Of a DNA stretch of 64,000 nt, positions 36,379 through 49,580 are shown one piece after another; within the stretch, counting starts at the first letter, position 1, and each line of letters opens with the position of its first letter. Source of the DNA: Osmia lignaria lignaria (taxonomy: Eukaryota; Arthropoda; Insecta; Hymenoptera; Megachilidae). The stretch spans positions 10,184,501-10,248,500 of the forward strand of contig NW_027478159.1 in assembly GCF_051020975.1 (NCBI RefSeq). The letters are read 5' to 3'. The position numbers and the translations under genes are program-made. The notes below the pieces were generated by a model. The model did no database searches, was not told where the DNA came from, and saw only the letters and a program-made list of their open reading frames with translations.

Positions 36379-39276
36379 TTGCAGATTGAGCTCAAGGGAA
36401 GGGGCCTGACGGACATATTTCGAGATATTTCTTCTTCTTGTTGTTCTTCTTCTGCACAGCTAAGCTGGAAGTGGCATTTGCAGCTCGCAATAGTGCAGAG
36501 TTACCTCAAAGAAAGGGGCCACGGTGTTTCTGTATCTCTATTATGTTGGTGCCGCTTCGGAACTTTTAAATATCTGGATATATCTCGAGAACTACGCATC
36601 TGATCAAAAAATATCATAGAACATAAATTGTAGGAAACATAATCCTCTACAAAAAAGGTCTCTTAAGATTTTGCCATAGCTCGTTTCGTTTCCGAGATAC
36701 TTGCAGATATATCTCAAGGGAAGGGGCCTGACGGACATATTTCGAGATATTTCTTCTTCTTGTTGTTCTTCTTCTGCACAGCTAAGCTGGAAGTGGCATT
36801 TGCAGCTCGCAATAGTGCAGAGTTATCTCAAAGAAAGAGGCCACGGTGTTTCTGTACCTCTATTATGTTGGTGCAGCTTCGGAACTTTTAAATATCTTGA
36901 TCTATCTCGAGAACTACGCATCTGATCAAAAAATATCATAGAACATAAAAAGTAGGCAACATAATTCTCTACAAAAAAGGTCTCTTAAGATTTTGCCATA
37001 GCTCGTTTCGTTTCCGAGATATTTGCAGATATATCTCAAGGGAAGGGGCCTGACGGACATATTTCGAGATATTTCTTCTTCTTGTTGTTCTTCTTCTGCA
37101 CAGCTAAACTGGAAGTGGCATTTCCAGCTCGCAATAGTGCAGAGGTATCTCAAAGAATGGGGCCACGGTGTTTCTGTATCTCTATTATGTTGGTGCGGCT
37201 TCGGAACTTTTAAATATCTTGATATATCTCGAGAACTACGCATCTGATCGAAAAATATTATAGAACATAAAAAGAAGGAAACTTAATTCTCTACAAAAAA
37301 GGTCTCTTAACATTTTGCCATAGCTCGCTTCGTTTCCGAGATATTTGCAGATTTATCTCAAGGGAAGGGGACTGACGGACATATTTCGAGATATTTCTTC
37401 TTCTTGTTGTTCTTCTTCTGCACAGCTAAGCTGGAAGTGGCATTTGCAGCTCGCAATAGTGCAGAGTTACCTCAAAGAAAGGGGCCACGGTGTTTCTGTA
37501 TCTCTATTATGTTGGTGCCGCTTCGGAACTTTTAAATATCTGGATATATTTCGAGAACTACGCATCTGATCAAAAAATATCATAGAACATAAATTGTAGG
37601 AAACATAAGTCTCTACAAAAAAGGTCTCTTAAGATTTTGCCATAGCTCGTTTCGTTTCCGAGATATTTGCAGATATATCTCAAGGGAAGGGGCCTGACGG
37701 ACATATTTCGAGATATTTCTTCTTCTTGTTGTTCTTCTTCTGCACAGCTAAGCTGGAAGTGGTATTTGCAGCTCGCAATAGTGCAGAGTTATCTCAAAGA
37801 AAGGGGCCACGGTGTTTCTGTATCTCTATTATGTTGGTGCGGCTTCGGAACTTTTAAATATCTTGATATATCTCGAGAACTACGCATCTGATCAAAAAAT
37901 ATCATAGAACATAAAAAGTAGGAAACTTAATTCTCTACAAAAAAGGTCTCTTAACATTTTGCCATAGCTCGCTTCGTTTCCGAGATATTTGCAGATTTAT
38001 CTCAAGGGAAGAGGACTGACGGACATATTTCGAGATATTTCTTCTTCTTGTTGTTCTTCTTCTGCACAGCTAAGCTGGAAGTGGCATTTGCAGCTCGCAA
38101 TAGTGCAGAGTTATCTCAAAGAAAGAGGCCACGGTGTTTCTGTACCTCTATTATGTTGGTGCAGCTTCGGAACTTTTAAATATCTTGATCTATCTCGAGA
38201 ACTACGCATCTGATCAAAAAATATCATAGAACATAAAAAGTAGGCAACATAATTCTCTACAAAAAAGGTCTCTTAAGATTTTGCCATAGCTCGTTTCGTT
38301 TCCGAGATATTTGCAGATATATCTCAAGGGAAGGGGCCTGACGGACATATTTCGAGATATTTCTTCTTCTTGTTGTTCTTCTTCTGCACAGCTAAACTGG
38401 AAGTGGCATTTCCAGCTCGCAATAGTGCAGAGGTATCTCAAAGAATGGGGCCACGGTGTTTCTGTATCTCTATTATGTTGGTGCGGCTTCGGAACTTTTA
38501 AATATCTTGATATATCTCGAGAACTACGCATCTGATCGAAAAATATCATAGAACATAAAAAGAAGGAAACTTAATTCTCTACAAAAAAGGTCTCTTAACA
38601 TTTTGCCATAGCTCGCTTCGTTTCCGAGATATTTGCAGATTTATCTCAAGGGAAGGGGACTGACGGACATATTTCGAGATATTTCTTCTTCTTGTTGTTC
38701 TTCTTCTGCACAGCTAAGCTGGAAGTGGCATTTGCAGCTCGCAATAGTGCAGAGTTACCTCAAAGAAAGGGGCCACGGTGTTTCTGTATCTCTATTATGT
38801 TGGTGCGGCTTCGGAACTTTTAAATATCTTGATATATCTCGAGAACTACGCTTCTGATCAAAAAATATCATAGAACATAAATTGTAGGAAACATAATTCT
38901 CTACAAAAAAGGTCTCTTAAGATTTTGCCATAGCTCGTTTCGTTTCCGAGATATTTGCAGATATATCTCAAGGGAAGGGGCCTGACGGACATATTTCGAG
39001 ATATTTCTTCTTCTTGTTGTTCTTCTTCTGCACAGCTAAACTGGAAGTGGCATTTCCAGCTCGCAATAGTGCAGAGTTATCTCAAAGAATGGGGCCACGG
39101 TGTTTCTGTATCTCTATTATGTTGGTGCGGCTTCGGAACTTTTAAATATCTTGATATATCTCGAGAACTACGCATCTGATCAAAAAATATCATAGAACAT
39201 CAAAAGTAGGTAACTTAATACTCTACAAAAAAGGTCTCCTACCATTTTGCCATAGCTCGCTTCGTTTCCGAGATAT
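36379..39276. repeat. Nine-monomer HOR variant, family 2
   Basis: The order is A, B/D fusion (36701), E, H (gtgccgcttc, cataagtctc), I (gtggtatttg), D, E, F, G. Its A monomer shares the rare aatcctctac linker with the A copy at 41531. Compared with 41531-44428, the B-C-D segment is collapsed into one fused monomer. Confidence 0.85.
36701..37022. repeat. B/D fused monomer (unequal-exchange footprint)
   Basis: It starts with gatacttgcag and ggcctgacgg, both typical of B, and ends with gaaagaggcc, ctgtacctct and cttgatctat, typical of D. Recombination between B and D in phase removes two monomer lengths, which agrees with the 16-monomer (A to A) and 18-monomer (E to E) offsets to the block at 41531. 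Confidence 0.85.
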
Positions 39277-41530
39277 TTGCAGATTGAGCTCAAGGGAAGG
39301 GGCCTGACGGACATATTTCGAGATATTTCTTCTTCTTGTTGTTCTTCTTCTGCACAGCTAAGCTGGAAGTGGCATTTGCAGCTCGCAATAGTGCAGAGTT
39401 ACCTCAAAGAAAGGGGCCACGGTGTTTCTGTATCTCTATTATGTTGGTGCCGCTTCGGAACTTTTAAATATCTGGATATATCTCGAGAACTACGCATCTG
39501 ATCAAAAAATATCATAGAACATAAATTGTAGGAAACATAATTCTCTACAAAAAAGGTCTCTTAAGATTTTGCCATAGCTCGTTTCGTTTCCGAGATACTT
39601 GCAGATATATCTCAAGGGAAGGGGCCTGACGGACATATTTCGAGATATTTCTTCTTCTTGTTGTTCTTCTTCTGCACAGCTAAGCTGGAAGTGGCATTTG
39701 CAGCTCGCAATAGTGCAGAGTTATCTCAAAGAAAGGGGCCACGGTGTTTCTGTATCTCTATTATGTTGGTGCGGCTTCGGAACTTTTAAATATCTTGATA
39801 TATGTCGAGAACTACGCATCTGATCAAAAAATATCACAGAACATAAAAAGTAGGAAACTTAATTCTCTACAAAAAAGGTCCCTTAACATTTTGCCATAGC
39901 TCGCTTCGTTTCCGAGATATTTGCAGATCTATCTCAAGGGAAGGGGCCTGGCGGTCATATTTCGAGATATTTCTTCTTCTTGTCGTTCTTCTTCTGCACA
40001 GCTAAACTGGAAGTGGCATTTCCAGCTCGCAATAGTGCAGAGTTATCTCAAAGAAAGGGGCCACGGTGTTTCTGTATCTCTATTATGTTGGTGCGGCTTC
40101 GGAACTTTTAAATATCTTGATATATCTCGAGAACTACGCATCTGATCAAAAAATATCATAGAAGATAAAAAGTAGGAAACTTAATTCTCTACAAAAAAGG
40201 TCTCTTAACATTTTGCCATAGCTCGCTTCGTTTCCGAGATATTTGCAGATTTATCTCAAGGGAAGAGGACTGACGGACATATTTCGAGATATTTCTTCTT
40301 CTTGTTGTTCTTCTTCTGCACAGCTAAGCTGGAAGTGGCATTTGCAGCTCGCAATAGTGCAGAGTTATCTCAAAGAAAGAGGCCACGGTGTTTCTGTACC
40401 TCTATTATGTTGGTGCAGCTTCGGAACTTTTAAATATCTTGATCTATCTCGAGAACTACGCATCTGATCAAAAAATATCATAGAACATAAAAAGTAGGCA
40501 ACATAATTCTCTACAAAAAAGGTCTCTTAAGATTTTGCCATAGCTCGTTTCGTTTCCGAGATATTTGCAGATATATCTCAAGGGAAGGGGCCTGACGGAC
40601 ATATTTCGAGATATTTCTTCTTCTTGTTGTTCTTCTTCTGCACAGCTAAACTGGAAGTGGCATTTCCAGCTCGCAATAGTGCAGAGGTATCTCAAAGAAT
40701 GGGGCCACGGTGTTTCTGTATCTCTATTATGTTGGTGCGGCTTCGGAACTTTTAAATATCTTGATATATCTCGAGAACTACGCATCTGATCGAAAAATAT
40801 CATAGAACATAAAAAGAAGGAAACTTAATTCTCTACAAAAAAGGTCTCTTAACATTTTGCCATAGCTCGCTTCGTTTCCGAGATATTTGCAGATTTATCT
40901 CAAGGGAAGGGGACTGACGGACATATTTCGAGATATTTCTTCTTCTTGTTGTTCTTCTTCTGCACAGCTAAGCTGGAAGTGGCATTTGCAGCTCGCAATA
41001 GTGCAGAGTTACCTCAAAGAAAGGGGCCACGGTGTTTCTGTATCTCTATTATGTTGGTGCGGCTTCGGAACTTTTAAATATCTTGATATATCTCGAGAAC
41101 TACGCTTCTGATCAAAAAATATCATAGAACATAAATTGTAGGAAACATAATTCTCTACAAAAAAGGTCTCTTAAGATTTTGCCATAGCTCGTTTCGTTTC
41201 CGAGATATTTGCAGATATATCTCAAGGGAAGGGGCCTGACGGACATATTTCGAGATATTTCTTCTTCTTGTTGTTCTTCTTCTGCACAGCTAAACTGGAA
41301 GTGGCATTTCCAGCTCGCAATAGTGCAGAGTTATCTCAAAGAATGGGGCCACGGTGTTTCTGTATCTCTATTATGTTGGTGCGGCTTCGGAACTTTTAAA
41401 TATCTTGATATATCTCGAGAACTACGCATCTGATCAAAAAATATCATAGAACATCAAAAGTAGGTAACTTAATACTCTACAAAAAAGGTCTCCTACCATT
41501 TTGCCATAGCTCGCTTCGTTTCCGAGATAT
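39277..41530. repeat. Seven-monomer HOR unit, family 2, copy 2
   Basis: The order is ABCDEFG in exactly 2254 bp (7x322). Markers shared with copies 1 and 3 include gatacttgcag, cctggcggtc, catagaagat after C, and gtaggcaaca after D. Confidence 0.9.
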
Positions 41531-44428
41531 TTGCAGATTGAGCTCAAGGGAAGGGGCCTGACGGACATATTTCGAGATATTTCTTCTTCTTGTTGTTCTT
41601 CTTCTGCACAGCTAAGCTGGAAGTGGCATTTGCAGCTCGCAATAGTGCAGAGTTACCTCAAAGAAAGGGGCCACGGTGTTTCTGTATCTCTATTATGTTG
41701 GTGCCGCTTCGGAACTTTTAAATATCTGGATATATCTCGAGAACTACGCATCTGATCAAAAAATATCATAGAACATAAATTGTAGGAAACATAATCCTCT
41801 ACAAAAAAGGTCTCTTAAGATTTTGCCATAGCTCGTTTCGTTTCCGAGATACTTGCAGATATATCTCAAGGGAAGGGGCCTGACGGACATATTTCGAGAT
41901 ATTTCTTCTTCTTGTTGTTCTTCTTCTGCACAGCTAAGCTGGAAGTGGCATTTGCAGCTCGCAATAGTGCAGAGTTATCTCAAAGAAAGGGGCCACGGTG
42001 TTTCTGTATCTCTATTATGTTGGTGCGGCTTCGGAACTTTTAAATATCTTGATATATGTCGAGAACTACGCATCTGATCAAAAAATATCACAGAACATAA
42101 AAAGTAGGAAACTTAATTCTCTACAAAAAAGGTCCCTTAACATTTTGCCATAGCTCGCTTCGTTTCCGAGATATTTGCAGATCTATCTCAAGGGAAGGGG
42201 CCTGGCGGTCATATTTCGAGATATTTCTTCTTCTTGTCGTTCTTCTTCTGCACAGCTAAACTGGAAGTGGCATTTCCAGCTCGCAATAGTGCAGAGTTAT
42301 CTCAAAGAAAGGGGCCACGGTGTTTCTGTATCTCTATTATGTTGGTGCGGCTTCGGAACTTTTAAATATCTTGATATATCTCGAGAACTACGCATCTGAT
42401 CAAAAAATATCATAGAAGATAAAAAGTAGGAAACTTAATTCTCTACAAAAAAGGTCTCTTAACATTTTGCCATAGCTCGCTTCGTTTCCGAGATATTTGC
42501 AGATTTATCTCAAGGGAAGAGGACTGACGGACATATTTCGAGATATTTCTTCTTCTTGTTGTTCTTCTTCTGCACAGCTAAGCTGGAAGTGGCATTTGCA
42601 GCTCGCAATAGTGCAGAGTTATCTCAAAGAAAGAGGCCACGGTGTTTCTGTACCTCTATTATGTTGGTGCAGCTTCGGAACTTTTAAATATCTTGATCTA
42701 TCTCGAGAACTACGCATCTGATCAAAAAATATCATAGAACATAAAAAGTAGGCAACATAATTCTCTACAAAAAAGGTCTCTTAAGATTTTGCCATAGCTC
42801 GTTTCGTTTCCGAGATATTTGCAGATATATCTCAAGGGAAGGGGCCTGACGGACATATTTCGAGATATTTCTTCTTCTTGTTGTTCTTCTTCTGCACAGC
42901 TAAACTGGAAGTGGCATTTCCAGCTCGCAATAGTGCAGAGGTATCTCAAAGAATGGGGCCACGGTGTTTCTGTATCTCTATTATGTTGGTGCGGCTTCGG
43001 AACTTTTAAATATCTTGATATATCTCGAGAACTACGCATCTGATCGAAAAATATCATAGAACATAAAAAGAAGGAAACTTAATTCTCTACAAAAAAGGTC
43101 TCTTAACATTTTGCCATAGCTCGCTTCGTTTCCGAGATATTTGCAGATTTATCTCAAGGGAAGGGGACTGACGGACATATTTCGAGATATTTCTTCTTCT
43201 TGTTGTTCTTCTTCTGCACAGCTAAGCTGGAAGTGGCATTTGCAGCTCGCAATAGTGCAGAGTTACCTCAAAGAAAGGGGCCACGGTGTTTCTGTATCTC
43301 TATTATGTTGGTGCCGCTTCGGAACTTTTAAATATCTGGATATATCTCGAGAACTACGCATCTGATCAAAAAATATCATAGAACATAAATTGTAGGAAAC
43401 ATAAGTCTCTACAAAAAAGGTCTCTTAAGATTTTGCCATAGCTCGTTTCGTTTCCGAGATATTTGCAGATATATCTCAAGGGAAGGGGCCTGACGGACAT
43501 ATTTCGAGATATTTCTTCTTCTTGTTGTTCTTCTTCTGCACAGCTAAGCTGGAAGTGGTATTTGCAGCTCGCAATAGTGCAGAGTTATCTCAAAGAAAGG
43601 GGCCACGGTGTTTCTGTATCTCTATTATGTTGGTGCGGCTTCGGAACTTTTAAATATCTTGATATATCTCGAGAACTACGCATCTGATCAAAAAATATCA
43701 TAGAACATAAAAAGTAGGAAACTTAATTCTCTACAAAAAAGGTCTCTTAACATTTTGCCATAGCTCGCTTCGTTTCCGAGATATTTGCAGATTTATCTCA
43801 AGGGAAGAGGACTGACGGACATATTTCGAGATATTTCTTCTTCTTGTTGTTCTTCTTCTGCACAGCTAAGCTGGAAGTGGCATTTGCAGCTCGCAATAGT
43901 GCAGAGTTATCTCAAAGAAAGAGGCCACGGTGTTTCTGTACCTCTATTATGTTGGTGCAGCTTCGGAACTTTTAAATATCTTGATCTATCTCGAGAACTA
44001 CGCATCTGATCAAAAAATATCATAGAACATAAACAGTAGGAAACATAATTCTCTACAAAAAAGGTCTCTTAAGATTTTGCCATAGCTCGTTTCGTTTCCG
44101 AGATATTTGCAGATATATCTCAAGGGAAGGGTCCTGACGGACATATTTCGAGATATTTCTTCTTCTTGTTGTTCTTCTTCTGCACAGCTAAACTGGAAGT
44201 GGCATTTCCAGCTCGCAATAGTGCAGAGGTATCTCAAAGAATGGGGCCACGGTGTTTCTGTATCTCTATTATGTTGGTGCGGCTTCGGAACTTTTAAATA
44301 TCTTGATATATCTCGAGAACTACGCATCTGATCGAAAAATATCATAGAACATAAAAAGAAGGAAACTTAATTCTCTACAAAAAAGGTCTCTTAACATTTT
44401 GCCATAGCTCGCTTCGTTTCCGAGATAT
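41531..44428. repeat. HOR family 2, copy 3 (ABCDE) followed by H, I, D, E
   Basis: The first five monomers follow copy 2 at an offset of 2254 bp. Then H (cataagtctc), I (gtggtatttg), D and a variant E (aagggtcctgac) follow, as at 37345-38632, 5796 bp (18 monomers) upstream. Confidence 0.88.
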
Positions 44429-45394
44429 TTGCAGATGTATCTCAAGGGAAGGGGCCTGACGGACATATTTCGAGATATTTCTTCTTCTTGTTGTTCTTCT
44501 TCTGCACAGCTAAGCTGGAAGTGGCATTTGCAGCTCGCAATAGTGCAGAGTTATCTCAAAGAAAGGGGCCACGGTGTTTCTGTATCTCTATTATGTTGGT
44601 GCGGCTTCGGAACTTTTAAATATCTTGATATATCTCGAGAACTACGCATCTGATCAAAAAATATCATAGAACATAAAAAGTAGGAAACTTAATTCTCTAC
44701 AAAAAAGGTCTCTTAACATTTTGCCATAGCTCGCTTCGTTTCCGAGATATTTGCAGATTTATCTCAAGGGAAGAGGACTGACGGACATATTTCGAGATAT
44801 TTCTTCTTCTTGTTGTTCTTCTTCTGCACAGCTAAGCTGGAAGTGGCATTTGCAGCTAGCAATAGTGCAGAGTTATCTCAAAGAAAGAGGCCACGGTGTT
44901 TCTGTACCTCTATTATGTTGGTGCAGCTTCGGAACTTTTAAATATCTTGATCTATCTCGAGAACTACGCATCTGATCAAAAAATATCATAGAACATAAAA
45001 AGTAGGAAACATAATTCTCTACAAAAAAGGTCTCTTAAGATTTTGCCATAGCTCGTTTCGTTTCCGAGATATTTGCAGATATATCTCAAGGGAAGGGGCC
45101 TGACGGACATATTTCGAGATATTTCTTCTTCTTGTTGTTCTTCTTCTGCACAGCTAAACTGGAAGTGGCATTTCCAGCTCGCAATAGTGCAGAGGTATCT
45201 CAAAGAATGGGGCCACGGTGTTTCTGTATCTCTATTATGTTGGTGCGGCTTCGGAACTTTTAAATATCTTGATATATCTCGAGAACTACGCATCTGATCG
45301 AAAAATATCATAGAACATAAAAAGAAGGAAACTTAATTCTCTACAAAAAAGGTCTCTTAACATTTTGCCATAGCTCGCTTCGTTTCCGAGATAT

Positions 45395-47326
45395 TTGCAG
45401 ATTTATCTCAAGGGAAGGGGCCTGACGGACATATTTCGAGATATTTCTTCTTCTTGTTGTTCTTCTTCTGCACAGCTAAGCTGGAAGTGGCATTTGCAGC
45501 TCGCAATAGTGCAGAGTTACCTCAAAGAAAGGGGCCACGGTGTTTCTGTATCTCTATTATGTTGGTGCGGCTTCGGAACTTTTAAATATCTCGATATATC
45601 TCGAAAACTACGCTTCTGATCAAAAAATATCATAGAACATAAAAAGTAGGAAACTTAATTCTCTACAAAAAAGGTCTCTTAACATTTTGCCATAGCTTGC
45701 TTCGTTTTCGAGATATTTGCAGATTTATCTCAAGGGAAGGGGACTGACGGACATATTTCGAGATATTTCTTCTTCTTGTTGTTCTTCTTCTGCACAGCTA
45801 AGCTGGAAGTGGCATTTGCAGCTCGCAATAGTGCAGAGTTATCTCAAAGAAAGAGGCCACGGTGTTTCTGTACCTCTATTATGTTGGTGCAGCTTCGGAA
45901 CTTTTAAATATCTTGATATATCTCGAGAACTACGCATCTGATCAAAAAATATCATAGAACATAAAAAGTAGAAAACTTAATTCTCTACAAAAAAGGTCTC
46001 TCAACATTTTGCCATAGCTCGCTTCGTTTCCGAGATATATGCAGATTTATCTCAAGGGAAGGGGCCTGACGGACATATTTCGAGATATTTCTTCTTCTTG
46101 TTGTTCTTCTTCTGCACAGCTAAACTGGAAGTGGCATTTCCAGCTCGCAATAGTGCAGAGTTATCTGAAAGAAAGGGGCCACGGTGTTTCTGTATCTCTA
46201 TTATGTTGGTGCGGCTTCGGAACTTTTAAATATCTTGATATATCTCGAGAACTACGCTTCTGATCAAAAAATATCATAGAACATAAATTGTAGGAAACAT
46301 AATTCTGTACAAAAAATGTCTCTTAAGATTTTGCCATAGCTCGTTTCGTTTCCGAGATATTTGCAGATATATCTCAAGGGAAGGGGCCTGACGGACATAT
46401 TTCGAGATATTTCTTCTTCTTGTTGTTCTTCTTCTGCACAGCTAAACTGGAAGTGGCATTTCCAGCTCGCAATAGTGCAGAGTTATCTCAAAGAATGGGG
46501 CCACGGTGTTTCTGTATCTCTATTATGTTGGTGCGGCTTCGGAACTTTTAAATATCTTGATATATCTCGAGAACTACGCATCTGATCAAAAAATATCATA
46601 GAACATAAAAAGTAGGTAACTTAATACTCTACAAAAAAGGTCTCCTAACATTTTGCCATAGCTCGCTTCGTTTCCGAGATATTTGCAGATTCAGCTCAAA
46701 GGAACTGGCCTGACGGACATATTTCGAGATATTTCTTCTTCTTGTTGTTCTTCCTCTGCACAGCTAAGCTGGAAGTGGCATTTGCAGCTCGCAATACTGC
46801 AGAGTTATCTCAAAGAAAGGGGCCACGGTGTTTCTGTATCTCTATTATGTTGGTGCGGCTTCGGAACTTTTAAATATCTTGATATATCTCGAGAACTACG
46901 CATCTGATCCAATAATATCATAGAACATAAAAAGTAGGAAACTTAATTCTCTACAAGTAAGGTCTCTTAACATTTAGCCATAGCTCGCTTCGTTTCCGAG
47001 ATATTTGCAGATCTATCTCAAGAGAAGGGGCCTGACGGACATATTTCGAGATATTTCTTCTTCTTGTTGTTCTTCTTCTGCACAGCTAAGCTGGAAGTGG
47101 CATTTCCAGCTCGCAATAGTGCAGAGTTATCTCAAAGAAAGGGGCCACGGTGTTTCTGTATCTCTATTATGTTGGTGCGGCTTCGGAACTTTTAAATATC
47201 TCGATATATCTCGAAAACTGCGCTTCTGATCAAAAAATATCATAGAACATAAATTGTAGGAAACATAATTCTCTACAAAAAAGGTCTCTCAACATTTTGC
47301 CATAGCTCGCTTCGTTTCCGAGATAT
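45395..47326. repeat. Six-monomer block, copy 1 (16-monomer offset)
   Basis: The order is: an aaaactacgc monomer; a ctgtacctct monomer; a gatatatgcag monomer; an aagaatgggg monomer; gattcagctc with aatactgcag and gatccaataat; caagagaagg. The same order and the rare gatccaataat recur at 50547-52478, exactly 5152 bp downstream. Confidence 0.85.
47005..47326. repeat. Monomer with perfect inverted repeat
   Basis: In this caagagaagg monomer the inverted repeat reads AGCTGGAA-gtggcat-TTCCAGCT, with all eight pairs matched. The matching copy at 52157 has ttgcag instead. The 3' end (actgcgcttc) is that of the tatcccgaag class, so the copy is a mosaic. Confidence 0.8.
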
Positions 47327-48292
47327 TTGCAGATTTATCTCAAGGGAAGGGTCCTGACGGACATATTTCGGGATATTTCTTCTTCTTGTTGTTCTTCTTC
47401 TGCACAGCTAAACTGGAAGTGGCATTTCCAGCTCGCAATAGTGCAGAGTTATCTCAAAGAAAGGGGCCACTGTGTTTCTGTATCTCTATTATGTTGGTGC
47501 GGCTTCGGAACTTTTAAATATCTTGATATATCTCGAGAACTCCGCATCTGATCGAAAAATATCATAGAACATAAAAAGAAGGAAACTTAATTCTCTACAA
47601 AAAAGGTCTCTTAACATTTTGCCATAGCTCGCTTCGTTTCCGAGATATTTGCAGATTTATCTTAAGGGAAGGGGCCTGACGGACATATTTCGAGATATTT
47701 CTTCTTCTTGTTGTTCTTCTTCTGCACAGCTAAGCTGGAAGTGGCATTTGCAGCTCGCAATAGTGCAGAGTTACCTCAAAGAAAGGGGCCACGGTGTTTC
47801 TGTATCTCTATTATGTTGGTGCGGCTTCGGAACTTTTAAATATCTTGATATATGTCGAGAACTACGCATCTGATCAAAAAATATCACAGAACATAAAAAG
47901 TAGGAAACTTAATTCTCTACAAAAAAGGTCCCTTAACATTTTGCCATAGCTCGCTTCGTTTCCGAGATATTTGCAGATATATCTCAAGGGAAGGGGCCTG
48001 ACGGACATATTTCGAGATATTTCTTCTTCTTGTCGTTCTTCTTCTGCACAGCTAAGCTGGAAGTGGCATTTGCAGCTCGCAATAGTGCAGAGTTATCTCA
48101 AAGAAAGGGGCCACGGTGTTTCTGTATCTCTATTATGTTGGTGCGGCTTCGGAACTTTTAAATATCTTGATATATCTCGAGAACTACGCATCTGATCAAA
48201 AAATATCATAGAACATAAAAAGTAGGAAACTTAATTCTCTACAAAAAAGGTCTCTTAACATTTTGCCATAGCTCGCTTCGTTTCCGAGATAT

Positions 48293-49580
48293 TTGCAGAT
48301 TTATCTCAAGGGAAGAGGACTGACAGACATATTTCGAGATATTTCTTCTTCTTGTTGTTCTTCTTCTGCACAGCTAAGCTGGAAGTGGCATTTGCAGCTC
48401 GCAATAGTGCAGAGTTATCTCAAAGAAAGAGGCCACGGTGTTTCTGTACCTCTATTATGTTGGTGCAGCTTCGGAACTTTTAAATATCTTGATCTATCTC
48501 GAGAACTACGCATCTGATCAAAAAATATCATAGAACATAAAAAGTAGGAAACATAATTCTCTACAAAAAAGGTCTCTTAAGATTTTGCCATAGCTGGTTT
48601 CGTTTCCGAGATATTTGCAGATATATCTCAAGGGAAGGGGCCTGACGGACATATTTCGAGATATTTCTTCTTCTTGTTGTTCTTCTTCTGCACAGCTAAG
48701 CTGGAAGTGGCATTTGCAGCTCGCAATAGTGCAGAGGTATCTCAAAGAATGGGGCCACGGTGTTTCTGTATCTCTATTATGTTGGTGCGGCTTCGGAACT
48801 TTTAAATATCTTGATATATCTCGAGAACTACGCATCTGATCGAAAAATATCATAGAACATAAAAAGAAGGAAACTTAATTCTCTACAAAAAAGGTCTCTT
48901 AACATTTTGCCATAGCTCGCTTCGTTTCCGAGATATTTGCAGATTTATCTCAAGGGAAGGGGCCTGACGGACATATTTCGAGATATTTCTTCTTCTTGTT
49001 GTTCTTCTTCTGCACAGCTAAGCTGGAAGTGGCATTTGCAGCTCGCAATAGTGCAGAGTTACCTCAAAGAAAGGGGCCACGGTGTTTCTGTATCTCTATT
49101 ATGTTGGTGCCGCTTCGGAACTTTTAAATATCTGGATATATCTCGAGAACTACGCATCTGATCAAAAAATATCATAGAACATAAATTGTAGGAAACATAA
49201 TTCTCTACAAAAAAGGTCTCTTAAGATTTTGCCATAGCTCGTTTCGTTTCCGAGATATTTGCAGATATATCTCAAGGGAAGGGGCCTGACGGACATATTT
49301 CGAGATATTTCTTCTTCTTGTTGTTCTTCTTCTGCACAGCTAAGCTGGAAGTGGCATTTGCAGCTCGCAATAGTGCAGAGTTATCTCAAAGAAAGGGGCC
49401 ACGGTGTTTCTGTATCTCTATTATGTTGGTGCGGCTTCGGAACTTTTAAATATCTTGATATATCTCGAGAACTACGCATCTGATCAAAAAATATCATAGA
49501 ACATAAAAAGTAGGAAACTTAATTCTCTACAAAAAAGGTCTCTTAACATTTTGCCATAGCTCGCTTCGTTTCCGAGATAT
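48293..49580. repeat. Four-monomer HOR unit D-E-H-I, copy 1
   Basis: The order is D (with rare gactgacagac), E, an H-like monomer (gttacctcaa, gtgccgcttc), and an I-like monomer without the gtggtatttg change. It repeats after 1288 bp. Confidence 0.85.
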
